Source of the DNA: Streptococcus sp. 29887
Lineage (GTDB): Bacteria > Bacillota > Bacilli > Lactobacillales > Streptococcaceae
Length of the DNA stretch: 64,000 bases
Direction of reading: 5' to 3'
NCBI RefSeq assembly: GCF_032595075.1
Contig: NZ_CP118735.1
Span: 214,001 to 278,000 of the forward strand
This document shows, in pieces, positions 1 through 10,836 of this stretch (positions are counted from its first letter, which is position 1; each line of letters opens with the position of its first letter). The notes beneath the pieces are model-generated. The model was not told the DNA's origin and did not search any database. It saw nothing but the letters and a program-made list of their open reading frames with translations. The position numbers and the translations under genes are program-made.

Positions 1-43
1 ATAGGAAGTTTACATGTTCTAATGGTTCTAGAAAGGTTTGTAT

Positions 44-3000
44 ATGATTAAAAAGAAAAGTAATCGGTATTCAAAGAGTTTGTTTCGACAACAGGAAATT
101 TTTTCTATTCGTAAGCTGAGTTTGGGTGTTGCCTCTGTTTTATTAGGTTCCTTCTTTATAGGTGGGGATGTGGTTCAAGCGGAGGAAATTTCTGGCGGTG
201 CGGAATCTTCACTGGTAGTAGGAGCTGAGGAAAAGCCCCCTGTTGCCTCTACAGAGATTGTCCCAGCGAGTGAGGGGGATAGTGTTGTTATTTCGGATGA
301 ACATCAGGTAGAAGATTCAATTGCATCACAAGCTGTTCCAGCTACTACTGCCCTACCTTCTCAGGATAATCCAGCAGAGGAAGTAGGTGTTGGTTCAGAG
401 AATGTAACACCTGTTCCAGCAGAAACGCTTCCTTCTACCAGTTCTTCATCGGTCGCTCCAGATCCTGTACCTCAGCCTGTATCAACAGAGAAGGATGGAG
501 ATGATTCAGCACTTTCCCCAGCTGTGCCAGCAGCTACTAGCTCATCAGAGATTGTTCAGCCGGTAGTAGAAGGTGGAAAAGTTCTTCCACGGTCAGCTTC
601 GGAAGTTTCTAGGGATGAGAGAGATGAGTTGGTGGGGGGAGAGTTCAAAGATGAAGAGTCACTAGTTGCTAACGAAGATTCGAATCGTGAACCAAAACTA
701 GATTCTTTGGACTTGAATGATGAAAATGGCTATGAAGATAGAAGTGCAGAAGAAGGTTCTAAGGTAGAAGAAGAAAACCGCAACAAACGCTTAGCGTATT
801 TTGCAGAGTTAAATCGTTCAGGTTTTTCTAGAATAGAGATTCCGGAAGGGATGACCATGATTGACCATGAGGCTTTTCGAGGGAATAAGGACCTGAAAGA
901 GATTGTTTTACCAACAACTCTAAAAACTATTGGCTACGGTGCATTTGAAAATACAGGTCTGGAAAAGTTAGTTCTACCAGCTTCTTTGACCTCTATTGGA
1001 GATAGGGCCTTTGCAGGTATTCCAACTCTGAAAGAAGTGGTGATACCAAAGAATCTTACCTATGCTCCCAATATATTTGCAGGTAGTGAAAATCTTAAAA
1101 AAGTAACCTTTGAGGACGGCATTACAGTCATTCCAGCTTCTATCCTTGCTGGGACTAGCGTGGAGGAAATCCACCTTCCAAGCAGTGTAGAAATAATCGA
1201 TAGTTATGCTTTTTCTGAGAATAAGTACCTGAAGAAAATCAATCTCAAGGATGGAGTGAAGGCAATTCATTCAGGAGCCTTTTCAGGTAATGGTTCTTTG
1301 GCTCAGGTTGACTTGCCGGATACTTTAGAATACATAGCTGACTATGCTTTTAGTGGAACTGGTAGCCTTGCATCAATTGACCTACCAGCCAGTGTAAAAC
1401 AAATTGGTTATAGTGCTTTTTATGATTCTGGTCTGACTTCTATCAACTTACCAGCAAACCTTGAATCAATAGACTACCATGCCTTTTACTCGACAAGATT
1501 GTCAGAGGTCAAGCTACCAGCCTCTCTTAAGTATCTTGGTTGGGGAGCCTTTTCTCATATCGATAGCTTAAAAAAGGTAGAGGTGAATTCGGATATAACA
1601 ACAGCTCAACATTGGAACTATTGGCCTTCTCCGTTTTGGGAGAGTCCTTTGACGGATGTTACGATTAAGGATGGTGTGACGGTGATTGCTGATATGATGT
1701 TTGAGGGGCAATCTGGAATTACTTCACTATCTCTTCCATCTAGTCTGCTTGAAATTAAACCCACAGCTTTTTCAGGTGTTGGGATAGAAAGTCTGACCCT
1801 ACCTGCTGGATTACAAAAACTAGGAACTCATAGTTTTGCTAGGAGTTCTAATTTGAAGTCCGTAACCATTCCGATTAGTCTTGTTGAGGGGGATGGAGCC
1901 TTCATTGACTCAAAAAATTTGGTTAATATCAGCCTTGCTCCTGGAATGACTAAGATTATAGACGGTCTCTTCCGCGGGACTGGTTTTTCAGAGTTCACGA
2001 TACCAGAAGGTATTACAGAAATTGGAGCGAATGCCTTTTCTGATAATGGAAATTTGACTGCTATCACTCGACCATCTACTCTTCGAACGATGGGAGCCAA
2101 TACCTTTTCTTATACTGGACTCAAGCAACTTGATCTTCCTCCTGGGATGAAAAAGATTCCCGATGGTCTGTTACAAGGGACAATGATAGAAGAGTTTGTT
2201 ATTCCAGAAGGGGTGGAGGAAATTGGGGAACGAGCTTTTGCGAATAATTATTCCTTGAAATCCGTCGTTCTCCCATCTAGTCTGAAAAAAATTGGCTACG
2301 GAGCTTTCCAGAATACAGGTATAGAAAGCATCACCTTTAAGGATGGTCTGGTAGAGATTGGTGATTATGCCTTTTCCAATACCAATCTGAAATCGGTCCT
2401 TCTTCCAAATAGCGTCACCAGTCTAGGAAGTTCAGCTTTTTCATGGATAAGTACACTAACCGATCTTACTCTTTCTGAGGGCTTAACAGAAATTAATGCT
2501 GGAACATTTTCAGGTACTTCCCTAGAAAGAGTGACCCTTCCTAGTGCTATTACAGCGATTCATGACTCTGCTTTTTTTGGGGTTGGCACCTTGAAGGATA
2601 TTATCTTCTCAAATGGGCTAAAGCGTATCGACGGCTATGCCTTTGCTGGCACAGGTTTGACAGATGTCACCCTTCCTAATCAGTTAGAGTATCTTGGTTC
2701 GCAAGCTTTTGCGACAGATAGTCTTCGTTCTATACACATCCCTAAATCACTTAAGGAAGCTGTATATTCTTGGCAGCATGGTGGCTCATTCACGGGTGCC
2801 CATAATCTTCAAAAGGTTACTTTTGAAACAGGAATCCGTCAGATTGTAGCTAATCTCTTTAGAGGTTCGCATATAGAGAATATGGATTTGCCAGCTACCG
2901 TTGAGGAAATTGGAAGTTCGGCTTTTGCCTACTCTGCTTTGAAAGACATTAGCCTACAAAATGGTTTGAAAAATATTGGTGCGTCAGCCTTCAGTGAATC

Positions 3001-6000
3001 CCCTCTTGAGAGAATCACTCTTCCTGATAGTGTGACCGAGATTGGTGATTCAGCTTTTTATCGTACCAATCTGGAAACCATCCACATTCCTGATAGTGTG
3101 ACTGCAATTGGTTATTCAGCCTTTGAAAATTCTTACAAACTGAAACAGGCGAAGTTATCAGCTTCTATGAAATATATTCCAGCAAGTATGTTCTCAGATA
3201 CCCGTCTATCCAGCATTGATATCCCGACCGGTGTGGAGCGAATTGATGGAGCCGCCTTTTCAGGTACCAAGTTAAGTCAAGTTAGTTTGCCAGAAAAACT
3301 CAAAGAGATAGGAGATTCTGCCTTTTCAGGTACGCCTCTGACTAGCATTTCTTTCCCAGCTAGCCTTGAAAAAATAGGGGATTCTGCTTTTAGCAGAACA
3401 TCATTAGAAGAGGTTACGATTCCTAATACCATCAAGGAGTTAGGGAGTGGAGTTTTCAGTAGCATATCAACCTTAAAACAAGCCCACGTAGCTAAAGACT
3501 TTGTAGGAGGGGATGCTACTTTTAGTGGTTCTAGCATTTTGGAAAAAGTAACCTTTGAGGAGGGGCGGACGGCGATTCCGAGCGAATTTTTTGCCAATAC
3601 AGGTGTTAAGAAAGTTATCCTGCCCAAAGAGCTTAAAGTCATTGGTTCAGGAGCCTTTCGTTCTACTCACAACTTAAAAGAGATTGATTTGGGAGAGAAA
3701 CTAGAAGAGCTAGGAAGCAAAGCTTTCGAATCTTCAGGCTTGACCCAGGTTACTCTCCCGAATAGCTTGCCTTATTTGAGTTATAGGGTTTTTGCAGATA
3801 GTACTTCTCTACAGAGTGTAAGGTTACCTGAGACCTTGACCACTATACCCGAGGAGGCATTTCAAAATACCGGCTTGCTCTCCCTAAACCTACCAAGCTC
3901 CGTTACCCGTATTGAAAGAGCTGCCTTTGCTAATGCTAAGATTTCTAAAATCGATTTCTCAACTGGTTTGGAAACGATAGGTGATGGAGCTTTCAGTGGA
4001 AATCGATTTGAAAAATTGGAACTTCCTAAATCTTTAAAAGAATTGGGTTATTCTGCTTTTTCTGATAATAAAAACCTGACCTTCCTCTACATTAATAGTG
4101 ATTTGGAACATGCTAGATATGGTTCATATTACTCCAATGGTTCCCCTTTTAAACATAGCAACTATTCATCCGATACCAAGAGTCTATACGTGGAGTTTAA
4201 GGATGGAGTGACTAAGATTCCAGCCCGTCTTTTTGCCGAAGCCAAGCAAGTCATTCGGGTTGATTTGCCTGAGGGGCTGAAGGAGATAGGCGAGTCTGCT
4301 TTCTATGGAACCAGCATCATGAAGGATGAATCCAAAGAATCTGCTCCTAAGCCTCCAGCGAATGAAAATAGTAATGCAGAAAAAGAACAACAAAATGCTC
4401 CATTCGATGCAGTGAGTATGACTCGTTTGGAATTACCGGATAGCTTAGAAACCATAGGCAATCATGCATTTGGAGGTATCGATACCCTGACGAGTGTCAA
4501 TATTCCTAAGAATCTGGTAGTGGCAGACCAGGCCTTTGCTGGAAGTAGAAATCTAACACATCTAAGAAACAATGTTGAAGGTGTTCGTATTCCAGACGGT
4601 ATGTTAGAGTCCACAGGCATTGCGACCTTTATTGTTCCAGAAGGTATCACAGAAATTGGCAAGTATGCCTTGAGAGACAATAAACAATTTGATATTGGAG
4701 CAGATCCTTTTGGTGTCAGTTTAGTAGACAGAATAAAACGTCCAGGCTTGACAAATGTGATTCTGCCATCTACCTTGACCAAGATTGATAGTCGTACCTT
4801 TGAATCAACTTCTATCAAATTTATTGATATTCCGAATGGAGTTAGTGAGATTGGCGAAGGAGCCTTCCGTTTTAGTCCAGAATTGGAGACGGTTAAGCTG
4901 CCTAAGGAACTGAAAAAGTTAGGTGGTTACCTCTTTGAAGGCAATGAAAAAATGACTCTCTTGGTCCTGCCAGATAAGGTTGAGAGCATTGATGTAAACG
5001 CCTTTGTAAACATGCCAAACTTGGAGAAGGTTTACATTCCAGCAAGTGTGAACTCTATTGGTGAAAACCTTATTTTTAACCCGAATACGACCTTCTATGT
5101 TGCGGCAGGTTCCTATGCTGAAAAATATATGAAGGAACGCAATATTCCTTATGAAATTTCAGGGGATGACTATAAACACTATAATGATGGCATTGTGAAA
5201 AGTTCTCGTTTCTCTGTTGCATCTCAAACCTTGAAACAGTCAGGAAAGTTAGCCCTTGATTTGAACTATAGTTTAGATACTGCTGGAAGAACTATCGCTG
5301 ACAAGGAGATTCGCATTACCCTTCCAAAAGGGGCAGTTGCTTTTGAGAAAAAGATTAAGATAGATGGAAAAGAACAGGAAGCCATCATTGAAAATGATGT
5401 TCTCAGAATAAAAAATAGTGCAGATAGTAGCCGGATCCAATTTGTTGTCACAACAAAAGCGAATGAGTTGACCCAGTTACAACTGGCTGCTCAGGTACTC
5501 TACAAGGAATATGGCATCCAAAAATCAGAAGTCTTAGGTCACCTTAACGAAGAAATGCCATTCTTGATGATTAAGACCGATACGGCAATACCAAGCAATA
5601 CGTTGAGGATTACCGGCATAACAAAACCAAATACGGTAGTTCGCTTTGAAGTTATAGATATGATGGTTGGAGAGCAAAAGATTGATAAATTTGAAGGTAA
5701 GGTTTGGTTGTTTGAAAATTTCTCAAGTAAACCAGTAATATCAGACTCAACAGGTCAATTCCAGACGGTGCTAGCCTTTGATATGGATTATCTTAAAAAT
5801 CGATTTGGAGATGGATTGAAGAGTTTCAAAGTTCGTGCTATTGCGGAAGTTGAAGGTGTCGAAATTAAAACGGATTCGGAAAAGATTGTTGTCAGTAACG
5901 ATGCACCAGTATTGATTCAATTCCTCATGAAACACAATGGTCAGGAGTTGGATTTGCTAGATAATAAGGTCAATGAAAACGTTATATTCAGACCAAATTC

Positions 6001-8536
6001 AAAATTTGAGTTTCAGGTAAAATTCTATAATTCCGAAGACATCAGCGGAGTTTGGGTCAATACAGTTCGCAATGGGGTGAAGAAACGGATTCAATTAAGT
6101 CAAAAAGACGATGTATATACTGCATCTGCTTACTTTGATGATAGCAATCATGATTTTATTCCAAGTGGTTTTGGCGTAGAAGTGGAAAAGTACAATAAGG
6201 ATAACGATGGTGATGGTTTGCTGACTGAAACAGTGATGACAGCCGATGATATGGAAAAGAATCGTTGGTTGAAGAAAAATGGATACCCAGACTTAATTGA
6301 TTTGAATCCAGATAGCTGGGATGTATCGGATAGGGATTTACTAATCTTTGCTGGGTTGACCTATTTTGATGAAGGGAGATTGAAACAATTCTTTTCAGGC
6401 AGTCCTTCTAATCACATTGAACCGAAAGATATTGCCTATAATGAAAAAGGAGAAAGGAGTCAATTTTATGATTTAGAAATTTCTTTTTCTGATAATCGGC
6501 TGTTTAAAAAATGGAAGTTTGTAAAGCAATTGAGAAATAAATACAGTGAAGTTGCTGATGCTACAGAGTATCACGATATTATGAAAAATTTAGAATCTGT
6601 CGTGTCTTACTTTATTGATGAAAAAGGTGAAAGCGTCATTATTTCTTATCGCGGAACAGATGAGGGGGTGTTAGAATTAGCACATGATATTCTTATAAAT
6701 AAAGGTCAAAATACTATTGAGAGGACTGCAAGAAAGCAACTAAAAGCCATCCTGTCAGATATAAACGACAATCATAAAAATATAAAAAATATCTATATTG
6801 TTGGTCACTCCCTCGGTGGATATGAGGCCTATCAAGCTTTGGATGAAATTTTAATAGGTGGTAATGAGGGAGATTTATCAAGACTGAAGAAAGTCATTAA
6901 CTTTAATGGTCCTGGTTTTAAAAGTCAAGATGAGAAAAATAAGAGAGCACAAAAAGTCAATCAGGAAGGTAAAACTAGAATTAGATTTTATGTTTTAGAT
7001 GATTATGATTTTGGAAATGGAGTTGCAACTCCAGGACCTTATCCAGAAGACTTAATTCTTGGAGATAACCGCCTAAAACTAAAATACACTAACAATGCAG
7101 AGGCAGGTTTCTTATCGCATTATGCTCACAATTTATATACCTTCTTCTATTATCTGGACCGTGGCTATCGCTCGTCAAAAAATCGCTTCAAAGATGCAGA
7201 ACCTTATATTGATCGACCGATTTTTCCTGAGGTCAAAAATTTTGTCCTCGCCCTCTCAGAGACACCGAACTATGTCATCGACCCATCTGGTCGAGTCCTC
7301 AACAGTGTGACTGGCAAGCCTGTCGTGAATGCGACGGCCAAAGTTTACTATAAGGATAAGGATGGTAAGGAGGTGTTGTGGAATGCAGGTGATTATTCAC
7401 AGCTCAATCCTGTTTTGACCACTATTCATGGAGAGTATGCTTGGGATGTGCCAGAAGGTTTGTGGAAGGTGAAGATTGAAAAGGATGGTTATGAGGTAGC
7501 AGAATCTGACTGGCTTCCAGTTCCACCACCACAGACTGAGGTGAATTTCAATCTCCAACCAAAAACTTATTCCTTGGAATTTATTCTAGATGGAGGAAAA
7601 GCTATTTCAATCTTGCCGACTAGCTACATGACAGAAGTGGAACTTGCTTTACCATCGGCAGAGAAAGAGGGCTATGATTTCTTGGGCTGGTTTGATAATG
7701 AAACTAGAACAGGATTACCAGTAACAAACACCCTATTCTCTACAGTTGGGAACAAGAAATTATGGGCGGCTTGGGCTAAACCATTGGTTAAAGAGCTACC
7801 AACAGTCGCTCCAACTGCAGTCGCTTTGCCGACTGTTCAGTTGACAAGAGTAGAAAGACCAATCAGGTCAGTAGAGGTTATCTATCTGGAAGATGCCAAT
7901 TTGCTATTTGGAGAAAGCCGAGAAGAGATAGGTCAAGATGGTGTGCTAGTTGTCGAAGTTGCTGAATTTATCTTAGATGGTCAGGTGACTGAAACTCAAG
8001 AATTTGAAGTATCTCGCACCGAAGTTACTCCACGTAAAGTTTACCGTGGTACTAAAATCATAGAAACTCCACTTGTTACCCAACTTCCAACAGTCGCTCC
8101 AACTGCAGTCACCTTGCCGACGGTTAAGTTGACAAGAATAGAAAGACCAATTAAGTCAGAAACGGTTGTCTATCTAGAAGATCCTACTCTGCCAGTTGGA
8201 GAAATTCGAGTAGAAGAAGGGCTTGCAGGTCTATTAGTGGTAGATCTTGCTGAGTACATCCTAGACGGTCAGATTGTTAAGGTAGAGGAGTTTATTCTTT
8301 CTCATCAAGAAGCAACTCCACGCAAGATTTATCGTGGAAGGAAACAGGAAAGAATAGCGACAACCGTAGAGCAGAAACAGGCTGATCCGTCACCATTAAC
8401 AGAGAATGTTTCTGTGATAAATCAATCTTTGCCAAAGACTGGTCAGACAGATTCCGTTACACCAGCTATTCTTGGACTATCTTTATTCTTGGCAGGAACT
8501 GCCCTCATCAAATCAAGAAAGGATGAAATAGTCTAA
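44..8536 (+). CDS. Giant LPXTG-anchored BspA-like leucine-rich-repeat surface protein with lipase-like domain
   Basis: Cell-wall anchored adhesin of about 2830 residues. I chose ATG 44 because GAAAGG (31-36) lies 7 bases upstream; a TTG at 38 is too close. Seen in order: a YSIRK-type signal (FSIRKLSLG) ending near VQA; a Pro/Ser/Glu-rich stretch to about residue 240; dozens of LRR_5/BspA-type repeats (recurring LPxxL..IG..AF pattern) to about residue 1710, interrupted near 4320-4420 by a low-complexity insert; beta-rich linkers; an alpha/beta-hydrolase-like domain with GHSLGG near residue 2253; a carboxypeptidase-regulatory-like segment; an InlB B-repeat-like segment (GWFDNE); two tandem G5-like repeats of about 96 residues (DNA 7790-8360); and LPKTG, a hydrophobic stretch and a basic tail for sortase. 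BspA-family LRRs bind host matrix proteins. Lipase activity is inferred only from the GxSxG motif; the Asp/His partners were not established. Confidence 0.93.
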   Translation: MIKKKSNRYSKSLFRQQEIFSIRKLSLGVASVLLGSFFIGGDVVQAEEISGGAESSLVVGAEEKPPVASTEIVPASEGDSVVISDEHQVEDSIASQAVPATTALPSQDNPAEEVGVGSENVTPVPAETLPSTSSSSVAPDPVPQPVSTEKDGDDSALSPAVPAATSSSEIVQPVVEGGKVLPRSASEVSRDERDELVGGEFKDEESLVANEDSNREPKLDSLDLNDENGYEDRSAEEGSKVEEENRNKRLAYFAELNRSGFSRIEIPEGMTMIDHEAFRGNKDLKEIVLPTTLKTIGYGAFENTGLEKLVLPASLTSIGDRAFAGIPTLKEVVIPKNLTYAPNIFAGSENLKKVTFEDGITVIPASILAGTSVEEIHLPSSVEIIDSYAFSENKYLKKINLKDGVKAIHSGAFSGNGSLAQVDLPDTLEYIADYAFSGTGSLASIDLPASVKQIGYSAFYDSGLTSINLPANLESIDYHAFYSTRLSEVKLPASLKYLGWGAFSHIDSLKKVEVNSDITTAQHWNYWPSPFWESPLTDVTIKDGVTVIADMMFEGQSGITSLSLPSSLLEIKPTAFSGVGIESLTLPAGLQKLGTHSFARSSNLKSVTIPISLVEGDGAFIDSKNLVNISLAPGMTKIIDGLFRGTGFSEFTIPEGITEIGANAFSDNGNLTAITRPSTLRTMGANTFSYTGLKQLDLPPGMKKIPDGLLQGTMIEEFVIPEGVEEIGERAFANNYSLKSVVLPSSLKKIGYGAFQNTGIESITFKDGLVEIGDYAFSNTNLKSVLLPNSVTSLGSSAFSWISTLTDLTLSEGLTEINAGTFSGTSLERVTLPSAITAIHDSAFFGVGTLKDIIFSNGLKRIDGYAFAGTGLTDVTLPNQLEYLGSQAFATDSLRSIHIPKSLKEAVYSWQHGGSFTGAHNLQKVTFETGIRQIVANLFRGSHIENMDLPATVEEIGSSAFAYSALKDISLQNGLKNIGASAFSESPLERITLPDSVTEIGDSAFYRTNLETIHIPDSVTAIGYSAFENSYKLKQAKLSASMKYIPASMFSDTRLSSIDIPTGVERIDGAAFSGTKLSQVSLPEKLKEIGDSAFSGTPLTSISFPASLEKIGDSAFSRTSLEEVTIPNTIKELGSGVFSSISTLKQAHVAKDFVGGDATFSGSSILEKVTFEEGRTAIPSEFFANTGVKKVILPKELKVIGSGAFRSTHNLKEIDLGEKLEELGSKAFESSGLTQVTLPNSLPYLSYRVFADSTSLQSVRLPETLTTIPEEAFQNTGLLSLNLPSSVTRIERAAFANAKISKIDFSTGLETIGDGAFSGNRFEKLELPKSLKELGYSAFSDNKNLTFLYINSDLEHARYGSYYSNGSPFKHSNYSSDTKSLYVEFKDGVTKIPARLFAEAKQVIRVDLPEGLKEIGESAFYGTSIMKDESKESAPKPPANENSNAEKEQQNAPFDAVSMTRLELPDSLETIGNHAFGGIDTLTSVNIPKNLVVADQAFAGSRNLTHLRNNVEGVRIPDGMLESTGIATFIVPEGITEIGKYALRDNKQFDIGADPFGVSLVDRIKRPGLTNVILPSTLTKIDSRTFESTSIKFIDIPNGVSEIGEGAFRFSPELETVKLPKELKKLGGYLFEGNEKMTLLVLPDKVESIDVNAFVNMPNLEKVYIPASVNSIGENLIFNPNTTFYVAAGSYAEKYMKERNIPYEISGDDYKHYNDGIVKSSRFSVASQTLKQSGKLALDLNYSLDTAGRTIADKEIRITLPKGAVAFEKKIKIDGKEQEAIIENDVLRIKNSADSSRIQFVVTTKANELTQLQLAAQVLYKEYGIQKSEVLGHLNEEMPFLMIKTDTAIPSNTLRITGITKPNTVVRFEVIDMMVGEQKIDKFEGKVWLFENFSSKPVISDSTGQFQTVLAFDMDYLKNRFGDGLKSFKVRAIAEVEGVEIKTDSEKIVVSNDAPVLIQFLMKHNGQELDLLDNKVNENVIFRPNSKFEFQVKFYNSEDISGVWVNTVRNGVKKRIQLSQKDDVYTASAYFDDSNHDFIPSGFGVEVEKYNKDNDGDGLLTETVMTADDMEKNRWLKKNGYPDLIDLNPDSWDVSDRDLLIFAGLTYFDEGRLKQFFSGSPSNHIEPKDIAYNEKGERSQFYDLEISFSDNRLFKKWKFVKQLRNKYSEVADATEYHDIMKNLESVVSYFIDEKGESVIISYRGTDEGVLELAHDILINKGQNTIERTARKQLKAILSDINDNHKNIKNIYIVGHSLGGYEAYQALDEILIGGNEGDLSRLKKVINFNGPGFKSQDEKNKRAQKVNQEGKTRIRFYVLDDYDFGNGVATPGPYPEDLILGDNRLKLKYTNNAEAGFLSHYAHNLYTFFYYLDRGYRSSKNRFKDAEPYIDRPIFPEVKNFVLALSETPNYVIDPSGRVLNSVTGKPVVNATAKVYYKDKDGKEVLWNAGDYSQLNPVLTTIHGEYAWDVPEGLWKVKIEKDGYEVAESDWLPVPPPQTEVNFNLQPKTYSLEFILDGGKAISILPTSYMTEVELALPSAEKEGYDFLGWFDNETRTGLPVTNTLFSTVGNKKLWAAWAKPLVKELPTVAPTAVALPTVQLTRVERPIRSVEVIYLEDANLLFGESREEIGQDGVLVVEVAEFILDGQVTETQEFEVSRTEVTPRKVYRGTKIIETPLVTQLPTVAPTAVTLPTVKLTRIERPIKSETVVYLEDPTLPVGEIRVEEGLAGLLVVDLAEYILDGQIVKVEEFILSHQEATPRKIYRGRKQERIATTVEQKQADPSPLTENVSVINQSLPKTGQTDSVTPAILGLSLFLAGTALIKSRKDEIV

Positions 8537-8560
8537 ACCAGACCTTTGAAAAGAAAACAC

Positions 8561-8600
8561 ATCTGGCAATCCTCCGTGTAAGATTGCCAGATAGTTTCTT
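8561..8600 (+). terminator. Rho-independent terminator after the LRR adhesin gene
   Basis: A perfect 11-bp stem, ATCTGGCAATC (8561-8571) with GATTGCCAGAT (8582-8592), has a 10-base loop and is followed by a T-rich tail. It sits 25 bases after the adhesin stop codon and isolates the gene from the next one. Confidence 0.85.
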
Positions 8601-8688
8601 TCTAGAAAGTAAAGTGATAACGGTAAGAAACCAGAGGTTACAATTAGGAATTTGTTATAGATTTGCAGTGTAAAACAAAGGAGATTCT

Positions 8689-10785
8689 ATGCAACAGAAA
8701 TATAAAATTGACCAACGTGGTCAGAATATTGGATTTTGGCAGGCAGGTCGCGATTGTCTACGTGGTTCTTTTAGTTATGGTGGCTATACTACTAGAAAGG
8801 GATACTTTTTTGGTGGACTAATCATCAGTTTACCAGGAATCGTTCTAGAGATTTTTTCTTCAATCCTGGTAATGTCTAGTGTGTCAAGTATGCTGACTAA
8901 TCCAGAAGCCAGTAGTGCTAGTTTTACAGCTGGAATGACACTATCGATGCTTGGTATGGTCTGTACGTTCTTAGCAATTATTCCTGGCTTACCTAGTACT
9001 GTCCGTCGGCTCAGGGATGCTGGATTGAACAACCAAGGTATTATTATTTTTCTGGCTAGTTCACTGATTCTGTCATTGTTACCAGTAATCAATATTGTGG
9101 TCTTCATTGTTAATATTTATGTCACTTGCCAGCCATCCGGTCGCTTTTTGACAGATGAAAAAAATCATCTTCTTTTCTCTAATCGGGAAAAGGAGCAACA
9201 CGACAATTGGGCGACCTACCAATCTTCTAATTATGTTGTAGAAAATCTTGCCGATGCCCATACAGGAAATTCAGCTCAACAAACTCAAGAGGTTGAGGCT
9301 GCTGAGATTTCACAAGAAGAGTACAAAACTACGAATCCTATTACACCAGAAATTCAAAAAGACTTGGATGAAATGGTTATGGGAGTATCAAGTTATGCTT
9401 CACCTTCTGATACAGCTACGAGAGTTAGTGCTCCCTCATCATCTAATGGTGTGACAGAGGAATTGAGAAATCGAGAAGGTATTCCCTATTCGAGTGTTTA
9501 CACTCAAAAAAGCTCTGCTAAATTTAAAATCATTGGTGTCATTGTAGCAGTCATTTTATGTATAGCGGGTCTTTCAATTTTAGTGACGAATAAGCAAAAT
9601 ACTACGCAAAATTCATCTATCCTTCCTGTCCATAAGACCATCGATATCTCCACCTATGACATGGTTTTATATTCGGATGGAGAATCGGGGAATGGTACTG
9701 CCGAAGTAGAAATTACCTCTATTCCTTACTATGAAGGTTACGATGAAGAGATTGAACAATTATTGTGGAATCCGACCGTGACGCTATCAAAAGAGAATCA
9801 TTTGAGTAATGGAGACGTGGTGACAGTAAGGATTGAGTTGGACCCGGATGAACTAGAACGATTGGGACTGGATGCGACAGGAATCTATGAGCAGGATGTG
9901 ACGATTAGCAAATTGGATGAACCCTATGTGGTCCAAGAAAGTTCTACTTCACAACATAGTGTCCTGTCAAATGCAATCATTACAAATATTTCAGCAACTT
10001 CCTACCTTTCTGAGCCACAACATCATTTAGAACATTTGCCAAAAAATATTATAGACGGAGATCGGACGACCGCTTGGGTAGAAAATGTTAGTGGACAGGG
10101 AATTCAGGAATCCATCACATTGACACTAGACGGGGTTTATAACATTTCCCAAATGTCTATCTACTCTGGTTACCAGTTGAGCGATGATATCTACTATAAA
10201 AATTCCAGACCAGCAAGACTTCGACTGACATTTTCAGATAACAGCTATCAAGAAGTTGAAGTCAATGACCAGATGGGTGAATAATTGATTACACTTCCTC
10301 AGTCAGTCGATACTTCCTCAATAACGGTGACGATTTTAAAAACTTATTTTGGTAATAGGTATGAAGACACAGCCATATCAGATATCCGCTTTATTGGACA
10401 AAAATCCCAAGGTAGTGTTTCATCAAGTTCGCAATCTTTTCAAGCTATTTTTCAGGAAGAATGGCCGCCCTCAAAGCAAGATGAACTAGCTCAATATATG
10501 GTGCAATTTGGTCATGAGATGAACCAGCCTAACTACCAACGTATTGCTATCACCAAGCCTGTTGTTTGGTCAGGCAGAGAGTTAGATGAGAATTTTAAAA
10601 TTTTAGATGGATACGAGTATTGGTACGACAATTATACCAAGGTGCATAGGTATATTTTTGTTGTGAACGTAACGGGAGAGCCTGTTGTTCTTTATTCTAA
10701 AGACACTGGAGATCCAGAATTCTATATTGTCGGTCTGACTCAAAATGAGATGTTGCCAACAGCCTTTCGAGAGATATATTATTGA
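8689..10785 (+). pseudogene. DUF805 / NADase-type glycan-binding domain protein, split by an in-frame TAA stop
   Basis: The first ORF (8689-10284, 531 residues) stops at TAA 10282-10284, and the second (10285-10785, 166 residues) continues in the same frame with no missing base. Before the stop: a DUF805-type membrane domain (RRLRDAG, several TM segments, residues 30-150), an acidic/Ser-rich linker, one TM segment near 280-300, and an extracellular discoidin-like NADase-type glycan-binding domain starting near residue 420 (IDGDRTTAWVE). That domain is cut inside its conserved strand: ..QMGE / stop / LITLP.. The tail (DELAQYMVQFG..MNQPNY) looks like DUF4767. A CAA (Gln) to TAA change would explain the interruption. 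Either the gene is a recent pseudogene or a truncated form is made. Start ATG 8689 follows AAAGGAG. It is probably co-transcribed with the next gene. Confidence 0.85.
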
Positions 10786-10836
10786 AAATCTGACCTTCTG
10801 TAATTATTTTCTTGTTATTTTAAGGAGATGTAGAAA

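Noticed and set aside
9248..9454. 68-residue plus-strand ORF inside the DUF805 gene
   Set aside because: Overlaps the coding frame of the broken surface gene completely and has no ribosome site.
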